Shown here piece by piece: positions 45,235 to 54,380 of a stretch of DNA of 64,000 bases; the first letter of the stretch is position 1; each line of letters begins with the position of its first letter. The stretch covers positions 186,001 through 250,000 of the forward strand of contig NZ_BJEN01000002.1 in NCBI RefSeq assembly GCF_008326345.1, in the 5' to 3' direction. This stretch comes from Cutibacterium modestum (lineage in GTDB: Bacteria > Actinomycetota > Actinomycetes > Propionibacteriales > Propionibacteriaceae). The notes beneath the pieces are model-generated. The model saw only the letters and a program-made list of their open reading frames with translations. It made no database searches and was not told the origin of the DNA. The position numbers were made by a program, and so were the translations under genes.

Positions 45235-46406
45235 CGCGCGCCGGATGCTCGGCGGTTAGGCGGTTCGCTCCTAATGCTGACGGACGCCTGGTGGCCCAGA
45301 CCTGGTTGGGAAGCCGTGCGATCCTGTTGGTTGTCGCCGTGGTCGTTATGGCCGGGTACCACCGCACTTTGTCTCAGGTGACGGGGAACTGGGACGTACA
45401 GCACTACATGTCGATCGCGCGCAACGGGTACGCTGAGCCTCTTGAAATGGCGTTCTTTCCCGGGCTTCCGGCCTTGCTGAAAGGTGGCAACCTTCTTGGT
45501 ATTCCCATGGAGGTCACCGGGGTACTTCTCGGTCTGATTGGTTCGGCCCTGGCCGCCTGGGCTCTCTTCCGGATTGGCGGGATGCTTCCTGCCTGTCTGT
45601 GGCTCATCGCTCCGACAGCCGTATTCACCGTTGTCGGTTACACTGAGGCACCTTTCTGCGCTGCCGCTTTCTGGGCCTGGGAGCGCGCTCGTGCTGGGCG
45701 GTGGTGGCCGGCAGCCTTCCTTGCCGGTGTGGCATGCACGTTCCGAGTTTCTGGCCTCTTTCTAATAGGAGCGCTGGCAGTTTTGGCAGTTGTCGGTGAT
45801 GGGGATAAGCGTCGTCCGACGAGCCGGGCTGCCCGACGGAGTCGCATCACAGATGTCGTCAATCGATTGTCCATTTTGCTGGTGCCCACCGCTGTGTTGG
45901 CGGCGTTCGTGGTGTGGCTACATCGGCTGACAGGGTCGTGGACCGCATGGTCCAGGGCACAGACGAAGGGTTGGGGGCGTGGTTTCACGACTCCGGTAGA
46001 GACTCTGAGACACACCTTGCCGGCTACCCACGCCGAGGCTTGGCAGTCCACCTATGGCGCTGGGGCTATGGGCGTAGCGATCATGTTTCGGCTCGAGTTG
46101 GTTTCGGTGGCGGTGGGCATCCTGGTGTTCCTCTACTGCCTTATCCGATGTCGTTGGGCCTCGGCATCCTGGGTGGGCATTCAAGTAGTGGCCTTTTCGA
46201 TCGGCTACTGGTATATGAGTGTTAATCGTGCCACCTTGTTGTGGTTTCCGCTCTTCGTCGCCCTTGGTGAGGCGAGTCGCGGCCCGTCTAAGCCGCCCGG
46301 TCTGGTGCTGCTGTGGCGGGGAATTATGGGCATCATTGTCGCTGTTGATCTCGCTGTCATGGTGTGGTGGGGCTGGCGATTCTTTACCGGGGGGTGGGCC
46401 AGTTGA
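45231..46406 (+). CDS. PIG-V-like integral membrane mannosyltransferase
   Basis: A 391-residue protein with about nine membrane helices. The loop after the first helix reads NWDVQHYMSIARNGYAEP and is followed by FFPGLPALLKG, a pattern shared with the PIG-V/GT76-like mannosyltransferases of actinobacteria (WD-x-HY and FPxxP). It likely transfers mannose from a polyprenyl donor outside the membrane. It is coupled to the GT87-like gene upstream (ATGA overlap) and to the ligase-like gene downstream. Confidence 0.75.
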   Translation: MTRAGCSAVRRFAPNADGRLVAQTWLGSRAILLVVAVVVMAGYHRTLSQVTGNWDVQHYMSIARNGYAEPLEMAFFPGLPALLKGGNLLGIPMEVTGVLLGLIGSALAAWALFRIGGMLPACLWLIAPTAVFTVVGYTEAPFCAAAFWAWERARAGRWWPAAFLAGVACTFRVSGLFLIGALAVLAVVGDGDKRRPTSRAARRSRITDVVNRLSILLVPTAVLAAFVVWLHRLTGSWTAWSRAQTKGWGRGFTTPVETLRHTLPATHAEAWQSTYGAGAMGVAIMFRLELVSVAVGILVFLYCLIRCRWASASWVGIQVVAFSIGYWYMSVNRATLLWFPLFVALGEASRGPSKPPGLVLLWRGIMGIIVAVDLAVMVWWGWRFFTGGWAS

Positions 46407-47740
46407 GTCATGTGACCTTAATCGGGCTGGAACGCTACCGGCGGGATATCGGTCCGCTGACCTCCTGGGGACTGTCGATACTCGTGGTCGTCGAGGCTTT
46501 CGCTGATTTCCGGCATGGGCTCACTTCGCCGCCATGGATCGTCAGTAGCTACCTCATCGTTGATGTTTTGGTCATCCTGGCTTGTGGACCGGCGTTGTGG
46601 CTGCGTCGTCATGAGCTTGGACCGGCGGGACGGTGGATTCTTGGCGGGGCTTTGGGCCTCATGATGTGGGCTATCGCCTCGGCGTCCATGTGTCCGCTAC
46701 CTCGTCTCGGGATGGAGCCGGTGACCAGGTCCTTACTAGTTATGGCTCCCCTTACTGCGGTTGTGACTCTCCTCGCTGGCCTGTCAGTGGCCGCGGGGCT
46801 GACGATCGGGTCATCCCAACGGGTGGTCATCGAGCGACTGTGGTGGCCTGCCGTGGTCATGACGTGCGCGTCCTATCTGCAGTGGCCTCGTGCCATGAAG
46901 GTGCACGGATCCGCCCGACTCGCGACTGGTATGGGTGGTTCTGCGGTACTCCACGTTGCGTTGTTGCTGGCCTGTGGTGTGTTGGTGGCGGCTGCGCTGG
47001 CCGGTTACCAGCGTGTCGCAAGTGGGGTGCTGGCTGTTGGCGCCCTTGTCGCTGTGATATTGACAGGTTCGCGAGCCGGGCTGGCTTGTGCAACCCTGTT
47101 CGTGCTCGGATGCGCGATCGGCTCGGTGGTATGGCGCCGCTCCTGGGTAGCGAGAGGGGCGGGTCATGGGCGAGTAGTCTGGGGGGGACTCGCAGCACTG
47201 GCTGTAGTCGTCGTCGGCATGGTGGTCTTGGTCCCCGGGCTTCGGCGCATGTTGAATCCGTCCGATCCGATGAGGTCCCGCACGTTGCGAACCGGGATAG
47301 AGGTGTGGTCGAGCGACCTCAACCATGTATTTTTCGGATTCGGGTCGGGGCGTTTGTGGCCATGGTATCTCTACGACTCTCATGCTCGACGCGAGCCTTG
47401 GCGTGGGTTGATGATGACGGAGTGGGGGCCCACCCTCACCAGCGCGCACTCCACCGTGTTGGCGGTCCTCGTGGAGCTTGGTTTGCTGGGGCTTGTCCTG
47501 CTTATCCCGGTTCTGCTAGTTCCCGTGGTGGAGTTGGTTCGCCATCTGCTTGACGGTATTTGCTCTTCTGCGGAGGTCGTATTGCGGTGGGCGGTCGTTG
47601 CTACGCTGCCGGCTTTCCTTCTTGACACCTATCTCATTAAGAACTTTGGCGTGAGCATGTGGTGGTGGGCGGTGGCTTTGTCAGTCGTAGTGTGGAGCGA
47701 TCAGCGTCCGCCCAGCACCTCGCGACAGAATTCGGGGTAG
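46403..47740 (+). CDS. O-antigen ligase/polymerase-like membrane protein
   Basis: About 445 residues and ten to twelve membrane segments. The large extracytoplasmic loop near the C-terminus (GFGSGRLWPWYLYDS, TSAHSTVLAVLVELGLLG) is typical of the Wzy/WaaL family. The start is uncertain: TTG at 46403 overlaps the previous stop (TTGA) behind a G-rich stretch; GTG at 46364 is the longest option. The C-terminal DTYLIKNFGVSMWWW is shared with the homologue at 55.5-56.9 kb. A G7 tract lies at about 47181-47187. The last 40 bases overlap the convergent glycosyltransferase gene. Confidence 0.78.
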   Translation: MSHVTLIGLERYRRDIGPLTSWGLSILVVVEAFADFRHGLTSPPWIVSSYLIVDVLVILACGPALWLRRHELGPAGRWILGGALGLMMWAIASASMCPLPRLGMEPVTRSLLVMAPLTAVVTLLAGLSVAAGLTIGSSQRVVIERLWWPAVVMTCASYLQWPRAMKVHGSARLATGMGGSAVLHVALLLACGVLVAAALAGYQRVASGVLAVGALVAVILTGSRAGLACATLFVLGCAIGSVVWRRSWVARGAGHGRVVWGGLAALAVVVVGMVVLVPGLRRMLNPSDPMRSRTLRTGIEVWSSDLNHVFFGFGSGRLWPWYLYDSHARREPWRGLMMTEWGPTLTSAHSTVLAVLVELGLLGLVLLIPVLLVPVVELVRHLLDGICSSAEVVLRWAVVATLPAFLLDTYLIKNFGVSMWWWAVALSVVVWSDQRPPSTSRQNSG

Positions 47741-48963
47741 ACCACGGAAGCGCGGAACCGGTCCTCCCATACTTGGCGTGATGCCTGACACACCTGTGAA
47801 TATTCGTCGTCGGACAGATGTGCCAGCTGCACCAAGGCGTCGGACGCCTGGGCGTCGGTGAATTCGGCGGGTAGTAGATGACCGTTGTCGGACGAGACGA
47901 TCTCGCCCACCCCACCGACGTCGGTGGCCACGATCGGGATGCCGAGGGAGGCTACTTCCATCATGGAGACGGGTAGCCCCTCGGAGGCTGACAGGTTGAT
48001 GAAGACCGATGGTTTGAGATCACGCTGGGTCGCCATGACCTGGGTGTTGTCGACGTGGCCGAGCAGGGTGACGGCTTCCTTGACGCCGTGAGCGGCGACC
48101 TCCTGGCGCAGGGCGTCCATCTCTGGGCCGTCGCCTAGGTGAGTCCACCTGGCGTCGATGCCAGTTGCCCGCACCCTGGCGAGGATCGCCGGCATTCGGG
48201 TCATCCTCTTGACGGCACTCAGGTGGGCGCAGCTGACGATGGTGAAGGGTGAGCGCCAACATTGGGCTGTCGGACCGGGGTCAGCGGTTCCCAGGTAACG
48301 GGTTTCGATTTTATCGGCGAACTGCGGCCACGTTGTCTGTAGTTCCCGAGTCCCCTGTTCCGAGACCGGGCAGATCTCGTCAAGAGACTGTAGTAGAAGG
48401 CGACGTTCTGGGATGTGATTACGAGGGGCGATGTTGGGGTAAAGATCGTAGCGATGGGCGCGGGAGACCACGCGGTCCACGGTGACTCCTTGAGCGCGCA
48501 ACTGGTCAGCCAACAGGGTTGCGGTGCGGGCCGTAAGGTGGAGCCAGAAGGAGTAGATCGTGACGTGGGTCTCCGGGGTCAGCCTGAGGTTCGGGATTTT
48601 GGCAAGGATGCCGTCAAGAGCTGTTTGGGCGCGACCCTCGAAGTGGGCGTCAGAGATGAGCAGGCGCGGGTGGCGTCGAGTTTCTGCCCAGTCCACTCCG
48701 GTGGGTGGCAGCAGAAACAACCCCTTGGCGGTAGTGAGGGTCCGGTCGAGGCTCCGGGGCGTAGTCCGGGCAATTCGCATTACCTCGGCGTTGCTCGGGA
48801 TGACCCGTGTCTGTGCATCGTCCGGACCGGCCTGGATTGGGATGACCACCACTCGGTCGAAAGCACGTCCCACATGGTCGATCTCATTCTCGAGGAACTC
48901 TTCTCCGCGCGACAGCGGATAGGTATTCGTCAGGAGGATCAACGTCGACTCTCGATGTGCCAT
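47701..48963 (-). CDS. GT4-type glycosyltransferase
   Basis: A 420-residue GT-B glycosyltransferase. The C-terminal Rossmann half contains FTIVSCAHLSAVKRM, THLGDGPEMDALRQEV and FINLSASEGLPVSMMEVASLGIPIVATDVGG, with the E-x7-E nucleotide-sugar motif region (SEGLPVSMMEVAS). No membrane segment; it acts on the cytoplasmic side of envelope-glycan assembly. It is encoded opposite to the rest of the cluster. AACCTG-T-CAGGTT (48975-48987) just upstream of the start may be an operator. Confidence 0.85.
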   Translation of the reverse strand: MAHRESTLILLTNTYPLSRGEEFLENEIDHVGRAFDRVVVIPIQAGPDDAQTRVIPSNAEVMRIARTTPRSLDRTLTTAKGLFLLPPTGVDWAETRRHPRLLISDAHFEGRAQTALDGILAKIPNLRLTPETHVTIYSFWLHLTARTATLLADQLRAQGVTVDRVVSRAHRYDLYPNIAPRNHIPERRLLLQSLDEICPVSEQGTRELQTTWPQFADKIETRYLGTADPGPTAQCWRSPFTIVSCAHLSAVKRMTRMPAILARVRATGIDARWTHLGDGPEMDALRQEVAAHGVKEAVTLLGHVDNTQVMATQRDLKPSVFINLSASEGLPVSMMEVASLGIPIVATDVGGVGEIVSSDNGHLLPAEFTDAQASDALVQLAHLSDDEYSQVCQASRQVWEDRFRASVVYPEFCREVLGGR

Positions 48964-49200
48964 GTGGTGATCCTAACCTGTCAGGTTCGTCGTCCTCGCG
49001 AGGGTGCGGAGTAGTGCCCAGGTCGACCACGTGTGGCAATACGGTTGGCACAGGGGGTCCATGCTATCCAGGATCGCTAGGCGGCGGTTCCCTAACGTGA
49101 TTGCCACAGCGGTTGGGGGATTGCGCTGTTGCACGCCTGAAGCAGTCCTAGGCCTCGGGTACGGTTACGGTGAATAGCTCGGCGAATCGGAGGACAAGCC
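48964..49200. promoter_or_regulatory. Divergent promoter region of two glycosyltransferase genes
   Basis: A 237-base gap between divergent genes. It contains the palindrome AACCTGTCAGGTT at 48975-48987 and a 9-bp inverted pair TGTGGCAAT (49032-49040) / ATTGCCACA (49100-49108). These are candidate operators; no clear -35/-10 pair was identified. Confidence 0.4.
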
Positions 49201-50328
49201 ATGTCACAAACCGGACCAGCCCGCGAGGTCCGACGCTGCATCTACCACGTTCCCTACCCGCTCGACCCGAACACGACGTTCGGAGGGCAGAAGCGAGCAG
49301 TGGCGATGTTCAAGGCCTTAGTCGAGTGGGGAGAAGTATGGTTAGTTGCGGGAAATGCGAACCAGCGACGCCGTCGGATGAAGGTCGTGATGGATGCCGT
49401 CAGGGCTGGTACCCGGTTCGAGTTTTGCTATTCCGAGTCCTCGACGATGCCCACGACTCTTACCGAGCCTCACCACCTGCCGACTCACCCCGTACAAGAC
49501 TTCGCCTTCCTGACCCGTCTGCGTCGGCATGGCATTCCGGTAGGCCTGTTCTATCGTGACGTGTACTGGAAGTTCCCGCTCTACGGTGAAGGCGTCCCGA
49601 AGGCCAAACAGCTTGTGGCCCAGACGATGTACCGTTACGACCTGCTCGCTTACCGGCAGTGCCTCGACGTCTTGTTCTTGCCTTCACTGCGTATGGGAGA
49701 GTGGGTTGACGTCGGTGATCGGGTGAAGAAGGTTGCCCTACCCCCCGGCCACGATATTGACGAGACCCCGACGGCACCCCCGTCATCGCCGCTGTCGATG
49801 TTCTACGTCGGTGGACTGGGTTCCCTCTACGACCTGAGTGACTTCTGCGAGGCAGTGGCCAGTGTCCCCGAGACATCTTTGACGATCTGTACCCGGCCCA
49901 AGGAGTGGGAACAGGCCCGCAAAGACTACGGGCCGCTTATGGGGGACAACATCAAGGTTGTTCACGCCAACGGCAAGAAGGAGTTGGAGCCCTACTTCGC
50001 GGCAGCCAATGTGGCGGTCCTGGCGATGGCCCCGCACGAGTACCGAGGCTTTGCAGCTCCTCTCAAACTCTTCGAGTACATCGGCAACGGTAAGCCGATC
50101 ATCGCCACCGAAGGCACATTCGTCGGGGATGTCGTGACGCACGACAAACTTGGATGGACGGTGAAGGCGTCGGTGGATGAGTTCGCCACTCTCCTTGAGC
50201 AGCTCACCCGGCATCCCGAGCAGGTCGATGCAGCCTTTGACAGGGTCATGGCTGCACGTGACCAGCACACCTGGTCAGCCCGGGTGGAGGAATTGGCCAC
50301 GGCCCTTGCTGCGGTGGATCGACGATGA
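49201..50328 (+). CDS. Glycosyltransferase (GT-B, GT1/GT4-like)
   Basis: A 375-residue protein; ATG at 49201 with GGAGGA nine bases upstream. The C-terminal half holds FYVGGLGSLYDLSDFCEAV and YFAAANVAVLAMAPHEYRGFAAPLKLFEYIGNGKPIIAT, the usual GT-B donor-binding layout. The N-terminal half (YPLDPNTTFGGQKRAVAMF) begins like other surface-polysaccharide transferases. It is soluble or membrane-associated. Its stop overlaps the next polymerase-like gene by four bases. Confidence 0.85.
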   Translation: MSQTGPAREVRRCIYHVPYPLDPNTTFGGQKRAVAMFKALVEWGEVWLVAGNANQRRRRMKVVMDAVRAGTRFEFCYSESSTMPTTLTEPHHLPTHPVQDFAFLTRLRRHGIPVGLFYRDVYWKFPLYGEGVPKAKQLVAQTMYRYDLLAYRQCLDVLFLPSLRMGEWVDVGDRVKKVALPPGHDIDETPTAPPSSPLSMFYVGGLGSLYDLSDFCEAVASVPETSLTICTRPKEWEQARKDYGPLMGDNIKVVHANGKKELEPYFAAANVAVLAMAPHEYRGFAAPLKLFEYIGNGKPIIATEGTFVGDVVTHDKLGWTVKASVDEFATLLEQLTRHPEQVDAAFDRVMAARDQHTWSARVEELATALAAVDRR

Positions 50329-51641
50329 GTGTCGCGGAGGCAGGAACGCCGTTGGACTGTCAAGTGGTGGCGAGCCGGTCCACCGCGGGGGTCTGGCTGG
50401 GGGTGGTTGCCGCGTTGCTGGTAATGCGTCTGCCTATGAGCTTCCTATTCTTGCTCATCGCGCCGTGGATCATCCTGATGGCGCAGACGCGGTTTCCCTC
50501 TCGTCTCAGGGTGACCCCTCTCGTCGCGGTCGAGGCGTGCTGCGTGGTGGCTTCCGGGGTTGCCGTGGTGCTGTTCCACCTCGGGGTGATAGCTGACACT
50601 GGCAACAGCGCCTCCATCATGCTCGCAGTGATCGGTGTGACCCTCGTGGTGTTCCGGTCGGCTAATCCGGGGAGGGTGGCTCGCCAGGTCCTTAACGGCC
50701 TGTATTGGGGTGCGATCCTCGTCTGGCTCATTGGAATGGGGGAGATCGCGACCGGCGTTAAGCTGCTGCCGTTGCTCTATCCGGGGGCCAATACGCTGGG
50801 TGCGGTGTCGAAGAGTCGATGGATTGTCACTGCGACCTACCCGAACTACAACGACTACGGCGTCGTTATGGCGATGCTTTTTACTGCTGTGTTGGCCCGG
50901 TTGTGGTTTAACCCGAAGGGTGGTGCGGTTCGTCTCGGTCGGTTGTTTATCCTGGCGACGTGTCTGGCGATGGTCCTCATTGGCGGGTCTCGAGGTGCCC
51001 TGTTTGGTTGCATCTGTGCCGTCATCCTGTTGTTCGTGCTTAATGTCCGCCGTCTCCACACCGCAGCTATGGGGGTGCGTGCCTTCTTCTGGGGGGGAGC
51101 ACTCGTCCTCGTGCTGGGCGCCGGGCTGTGGATGAGCCCCTATGTGCAAGACCACTCCACCGCGGAGCGTGGCACCATCATGGCCAACGCATTATCAATG
51201 ACGCTGTCCGATCCAGTGGCGCTGTTCCTCGGATACGGCTCGCTGTCGGAGTACCAAGCCCGGGCGTCGGCTCTGTTCGGCAACGTCCTCATGGACCCGC
51301 ACAACCTGTTGTTGGAGATCATCCTGCGCTACGGAGTGATCGCGATGATCCTTTTCGTAGCCTGTTGGCTGTGGATTCTGGTCCGTGGGTTCTTGCCGCG
51401 TCGACCCGTGGCCGATTGGCAGGCAGCCTTTGGACTCACCGTTGTGATGCTCTTCCCTGTGCTCGGGGTCGTTCCGTCATCAACTCTGCGGTATCACGTG
51501 ACCTGGCTCTACCTTGTTGCCGCTAGCTGCATTACTGCAGAAACTGTCGCAGCGAACCGTGTCGGATGTCCCGCAGCGGCATGTGCCCCGTATGCTGCGG
51601 CGCACGTCGAGCGGTCAGTGGGAGGCCATGGAGCGGCGTGA
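50325..51641 (+). CDS. O-antigen ligase/polymerase-like membrane protein (second copy)
   Basis: A 438-residue protein with about ten to twelve membrane segments, Wzy/WaaL-like. Landmarks are RWIVTATYPNYNDYGVVMAM, GGSRGALFGCICAVILL and FLGYGSLSEYQARA followed by DPHNLLLEIILRYGVI, the ligase-type HN-x-LLE-x-RYG motif. It is coupled to the glycosyltransferase upstream. A G7 tract is at about 51091-51097. The end overlaps the convergent Wzz-like gene by 27 bases. It probably polymerises or ligates a surface glycan together with its neighbours. Confidence 0.8.
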   Translation: MSVAEAGTPLDCQVVASRSTAGVWLGVVAALLVMRLPMSFLFLLIAPWIILMAQTRFPSRLRVTPLVAVEACCVVASGVAVVLFHLGVIADTGNSASIMLAVIGVTLVVFRSANPGRVARQVLNGLYWGAILVWLIGMGEIATGVKLLPLLYPGANTLGAVSKSRWIVTATYPNYNDYGVVMAMLFTAVLARLWFNPKGGAVRLGRLFILATCLAMVLIGGSRGALFGCICAVILLFVLNVRRLHTAAMGVRAFFWGGALVLVLGAGLWMSPYVQDHSTAERGTIMANALSMTLSDPVALFLGYGSLSEYQARASALFGNVLMDPHNLLLEIILRYGVIAMILFVACWLWILVRGFLPRRPVADWQAAFGLTVVMLFPVLGVVPSSTLRYHVTWLYLVAASCITAETVAANRVGCPAAACAPYAAAHVERSVGGHGAA

Positions 51642-52391
51642 GGAGCGATACTCCAGGACGCCCATGACAACAAGTCCGAGAACTAGACCGACGAGTACCC
51701 CCACCGCCGGGGACAGGAGCTTGTTGCTGCTCGTGGTAGTGACAGGAGCGTGTGGGTTGGGATCGGAAGGAAAGGCTTGCTGAACGATGGTTAGCTTCGG
51801 CTGTGGAAGACCGTCGAGGGAAGTGGGGACCAGATCGTTCGCCTTTTCGGTGAACGCGCGGGCGTAGGCGTTGGCGCGCTCGGTCGCCTGCTCCTGGTTT
51901 GTTCCCATCGAGTAGACGGCAATGACGGTGCCGCCTCCACCCCAGTACAGCGAGGCGGACGCCTTAAGGTCGTCTGCGGTTGTTCCGTCGTGGAGATACT
52001 TCACGGCGGTGTTGACGATGGGGTCAGGGGTCGTGAGAGCGACGTAGTTGCTCATGATCTGGCCGACGGTAGCCGATTCGACGGTGGCCTGGGCTTCGGT
52101 GCGTGGTTCGGGCAGCGTGACCATTACATGGGCGTGGGCGGCGACCGTTCCGACGGTGTCCTTGGGTGCCATGAGGAGGGAATAGCCGACGAGAAGCCCG
52201 GCGGTGACAATTAAGGTTATGAGGCCAGCGAGCCAGTGGCGCCCCAATCCCTTAAAGAATCCGAGTAGATCGATCGGCTGGCCAGGGTCGTGTGGGCTCG
52301 TTGGCTGGTGAGAGGAATCCGCAGTGGCCCCCCGCTCAATGGCGGAAGACCCAGATTGCGCGACGGTAGATTCGGAGGGAAGGCTGTTCAC
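51615..52391 (-). CDS. Wzz/YveK-like chain-length determinant protein
   Basis: A 258-residue protein with two membrane helices (LAGLITLIVTAGLLVGYSLL near residue 55 and LLSPAVGVLVGLVLGLVVMG near residue 230) around an extracytoplasmic region, the polysaccharide co-polymerase layout. The N-terminal 30 residues are Ser/Pro-rich, and no Tyr-kinase domain is fused. It likely sets the length of the polymer made by the Wzy-like proteins. It is transcribed opposite to the flanking genes. Confidence 0.82.
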   Translation of the reverse strand: MNSLPSESTVAQSGSSAIERGATADSSHQPTSPHDPGQPIDLLGFFKGLGRHWLAGLITLIVTAGLLVGYSLLMAPKDTVGTVAAHAHVMVTLPEPRTEAQATVESATVGQIMSNYVALTTPDPIVNTAVKYLHDGTTADDLKASASLYWGGGGTVIAVYSMGTNQEQATERANAYARAFTEKANDLVPTSLDGLPQPKLTIVQQAFPSDPNPHAPVTTTSSNKLLSPAVGVLVGLVLGLVVMGVLEYRSSRRSMASH

Positions 52392-52565
52392 GTCAGTGCA
52401 TGCTACACAGCGCAGCTAGGTAGACCGGTGATACCCGCGTGTTGAATTGGTTGAAAGGTGCGCGACCGCAGCGGTTTTTTCGCCATTGCCGCGTGGGGGT
52501 GGCGGGCCTTAGGTGTCCGCGCGAGTAGTCTGGCCCTGATGTAACCGGCATGAAAGGCGTCCCAC

Positions 52566-53183
52566 ATGGGTGAACCACGGATCATCGACACCGCCGACCT
52601 AGATGACGGTGTGACCATCGGCGACGGTTCGTCGATCTGGCATCTTTCCCAAGTTCGTAGCGAGGCCGTCCTCGGGCAGAACGTCGTCGTGGGCCGTGGT
52701 GCCTACATCGGCGAGGGTGTTCACGTTGGCGGCAACTGCAAGATCCAGAACTACGCACTGGTCTACGAGCCCGCGAAGCTGGAAGACGGTGTCTTCATCG
52801 GCCCAGCGGTGGTGCTGACCAACGACCATTTCCCACGCGCTATCAATCCTGACGGCTCCCTCAAATCTGTCGACGACTGGGAGCAGGTGGGTGTGACCTG
52901 CAAGCGTGGTTGCTCGGTTGGCGCCCGCTCGGTGTGCATTGCGCCCGTCACAATTGGTGAGTGGGCCACGGTGGCTGCCGGTTCCGTCGTCACTAAGGAT
53001 GTCCCGGCATATGCTCTAGTGGCTGGTGTTCCGGCTCGTCGCATTAAGTGGGTGGGCCGTTCTGGGTTCCCTCTGGATCCCGACGGCGAGAATAAGTGGA
53101 TCGACTCGCGCACCGGAGACCGGTTCGTCGAGGATCCTGCTACCGATACGCTGACCCTGGTTAGCGAGGGCGGGCAGGCCTGA
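52566..53183 (+). CDS. Hexapeptide-repeat N-acetyltransferase (WbpD/WlbB-like)
   Basis: A 205-residue left-handed beta-helix acetyltransferase: [57 protein letters not shown] and [23 protein letters not shown]. In the UDP-diacetamido-uronic acid pathway it would acetylate the 3-amino group of UDP-GlcNAc(3N)A. The next two genes encode the aminotransferase and dehydrogenase of the same route. The C-terminal 40 residues form an extension not typical of the core. The start ATG is at 52566. Confidence 0.85.
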   Translation: MGEPRIIDTADLDDGVTIGDGSSIWHLSQVRSEAVLGQNVVVGRGAYIGEGVHVGGNCKIQNYALVYEPAKLEDGVFIGPAVVLTNDHFPRAINPDGSLKSVDDWEQVGVTCKRGCSVGARSVCIAPVTIGEWATVAAGSVVTKDVPAYALVAGVPARRIKWVGRSGFPLDPDGENKWIDSRTGDRFVEDPATDTLTLVSEGGQA

Positions 53184-53267
53184 GGCCGTCGTCCCCCAAG
53201 TACCCCCTTCGTGGGCGCCGCGGTGCCCACAGACCGGACCCCCGTCCGAACAGTTAGGAGCTTTCAC

Positions 53268-54380
53268 ATGACCGCCCAGTTCATTCCTCCCGCCAAGCCG
53301 ATTCTCGGCGACGACGAGCGCAAGGCCGTCGACGAGGTCATTGCCTCCGGCATGGTTGCCCAAGGCCCCCAGGTCCACGCCTTCGAGGACGAGTTCTCCT
53401 CCCAGGTCGTCGACGGGGTTCACTGCGTCGCCGTCAACTCGGGGACCTCGGCCCTTCATATCGGCCTGCTGGCCTCGGGCATTGGTGAGGGTGACGAGGT
53501 CATCGTCCCTTCCTTCACCTTCGCCGCTACCGGCAACTCGGTGGCCCTCTCCGGCGCCAAACCAGTCTTCGCTGACGTTGACCCGGTCACGTTCACTCTT
53601 GACCCGGCTTCCATTGAGGCTTCCATCACTGACAAGACCGCCGCGATCATGCCGGTGCACCTCTACGGCCTGCCAGCCAATATGTCGGAGATCCGCGCGA
53701 TCGCCGACAGGCACGACCTCAAAATCTTCGAGGACTGCGCTCAGGCCCACGCTGCCAACATCGACGGTAAACACGTTGGCACCTTTGGCACCTTCGGAGC
53801 CTTCTCCTTCTACCCGACCAAGAACATGACTTCGGGTGAAGGCGGCATGATCACCACCTCCGACCCGGAGGTCGCCCGCAAGGCCGCCATGCTCCGCAAC
53901 CAGGGCATGGAGAAGCGTTACGCTAACGAGTACGTCGGTCTTAACAACCGCATGACCGATATCCACGCCGCCATCGGTCGGGTACAGCTGACCAAGCTGG
54001 CCGGCTGGACGAAGACCCGCCAGGAGAACGCGGTATTCCTGTCCCAGAACATTACTGAGGTCGTCACCCCTGCCGTGCCGGAGGGTTACGTGCACGTGTA
54101 TCACCAGTACACGATCCGTCTTGAGGGAGCCACCGGCGAGGAGCGTGACCGCTTCGTCACCGCCCTCAAGGAGGAGCATCAGGTTGGCTCGGGTGTCTAC
54201 TACCCGATTCCGAACCACCGTCTGCCGTCGCTGGCCCCCTACGCCCCGGGCCTGGAGCTGCCGAACACTGAGAAGGTCGCTGCGGAGTGTGTCTCGCTGC
54301 CGGTTCACCCCTCGCTGTCCCAGGCTGACCTCGAGCGCATCATCGCCGGCGTCAACGCCTGTGCGAAGGCAGGTGCCTGA
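53268..54380 (+). CDS. DegT/DnrJ/EryC1 sugar aminotransferase (WbpE/WlbC-like)
   Basis: A 370-residue PLP-dependent enzyme started at ATG 53268 (GGAGCT upstream). The PLP lysine lies in FSFYPTKNMTSGEGGMI; CVAVNSGTSALHIGLLASGI and EDCAQAHAANIDGKHVG are other family hallmarks. In the proposed pathway it transaminates the 3-keto sugar to UDP-GlcNAc(3N)A. It lies between the acetyltransferase and the oxidoreductase genes and shares one base with the latter (TGATG). Confidence 0.92.
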   Translation: MTAQFIPPAKPILGDDERKAVDEVIASGMVAQGPQVHAFEDEFSSQVVDGVHCVAVNSGTSALHIGLLASGIGEGDEVIVPSFTFAATGNSVALSGAKPVFADVDPVTFTLDPASIEASITDKTAAIMPVHLYGLPANMSEIRAIADRHDLKIFEDCAQAHAANIDGKHVGTFGTFGAFSFYPTKNMTSGEGGMITTSDPEVARKAAMLRNQGMEKRYANEYVGLNNRMTDIHAAIGRVQLTKLAGWTKTRQENAVFLSQNITEVVTPAVPEGYVHVYHQYTIRLEGATGEERDRFVTALKEEHQVGSGVYYPIPNHRLPSLAPYAPGLELPNTEKVAAECVSLPVHPSLSQADLERIIAGVNACAKAGA

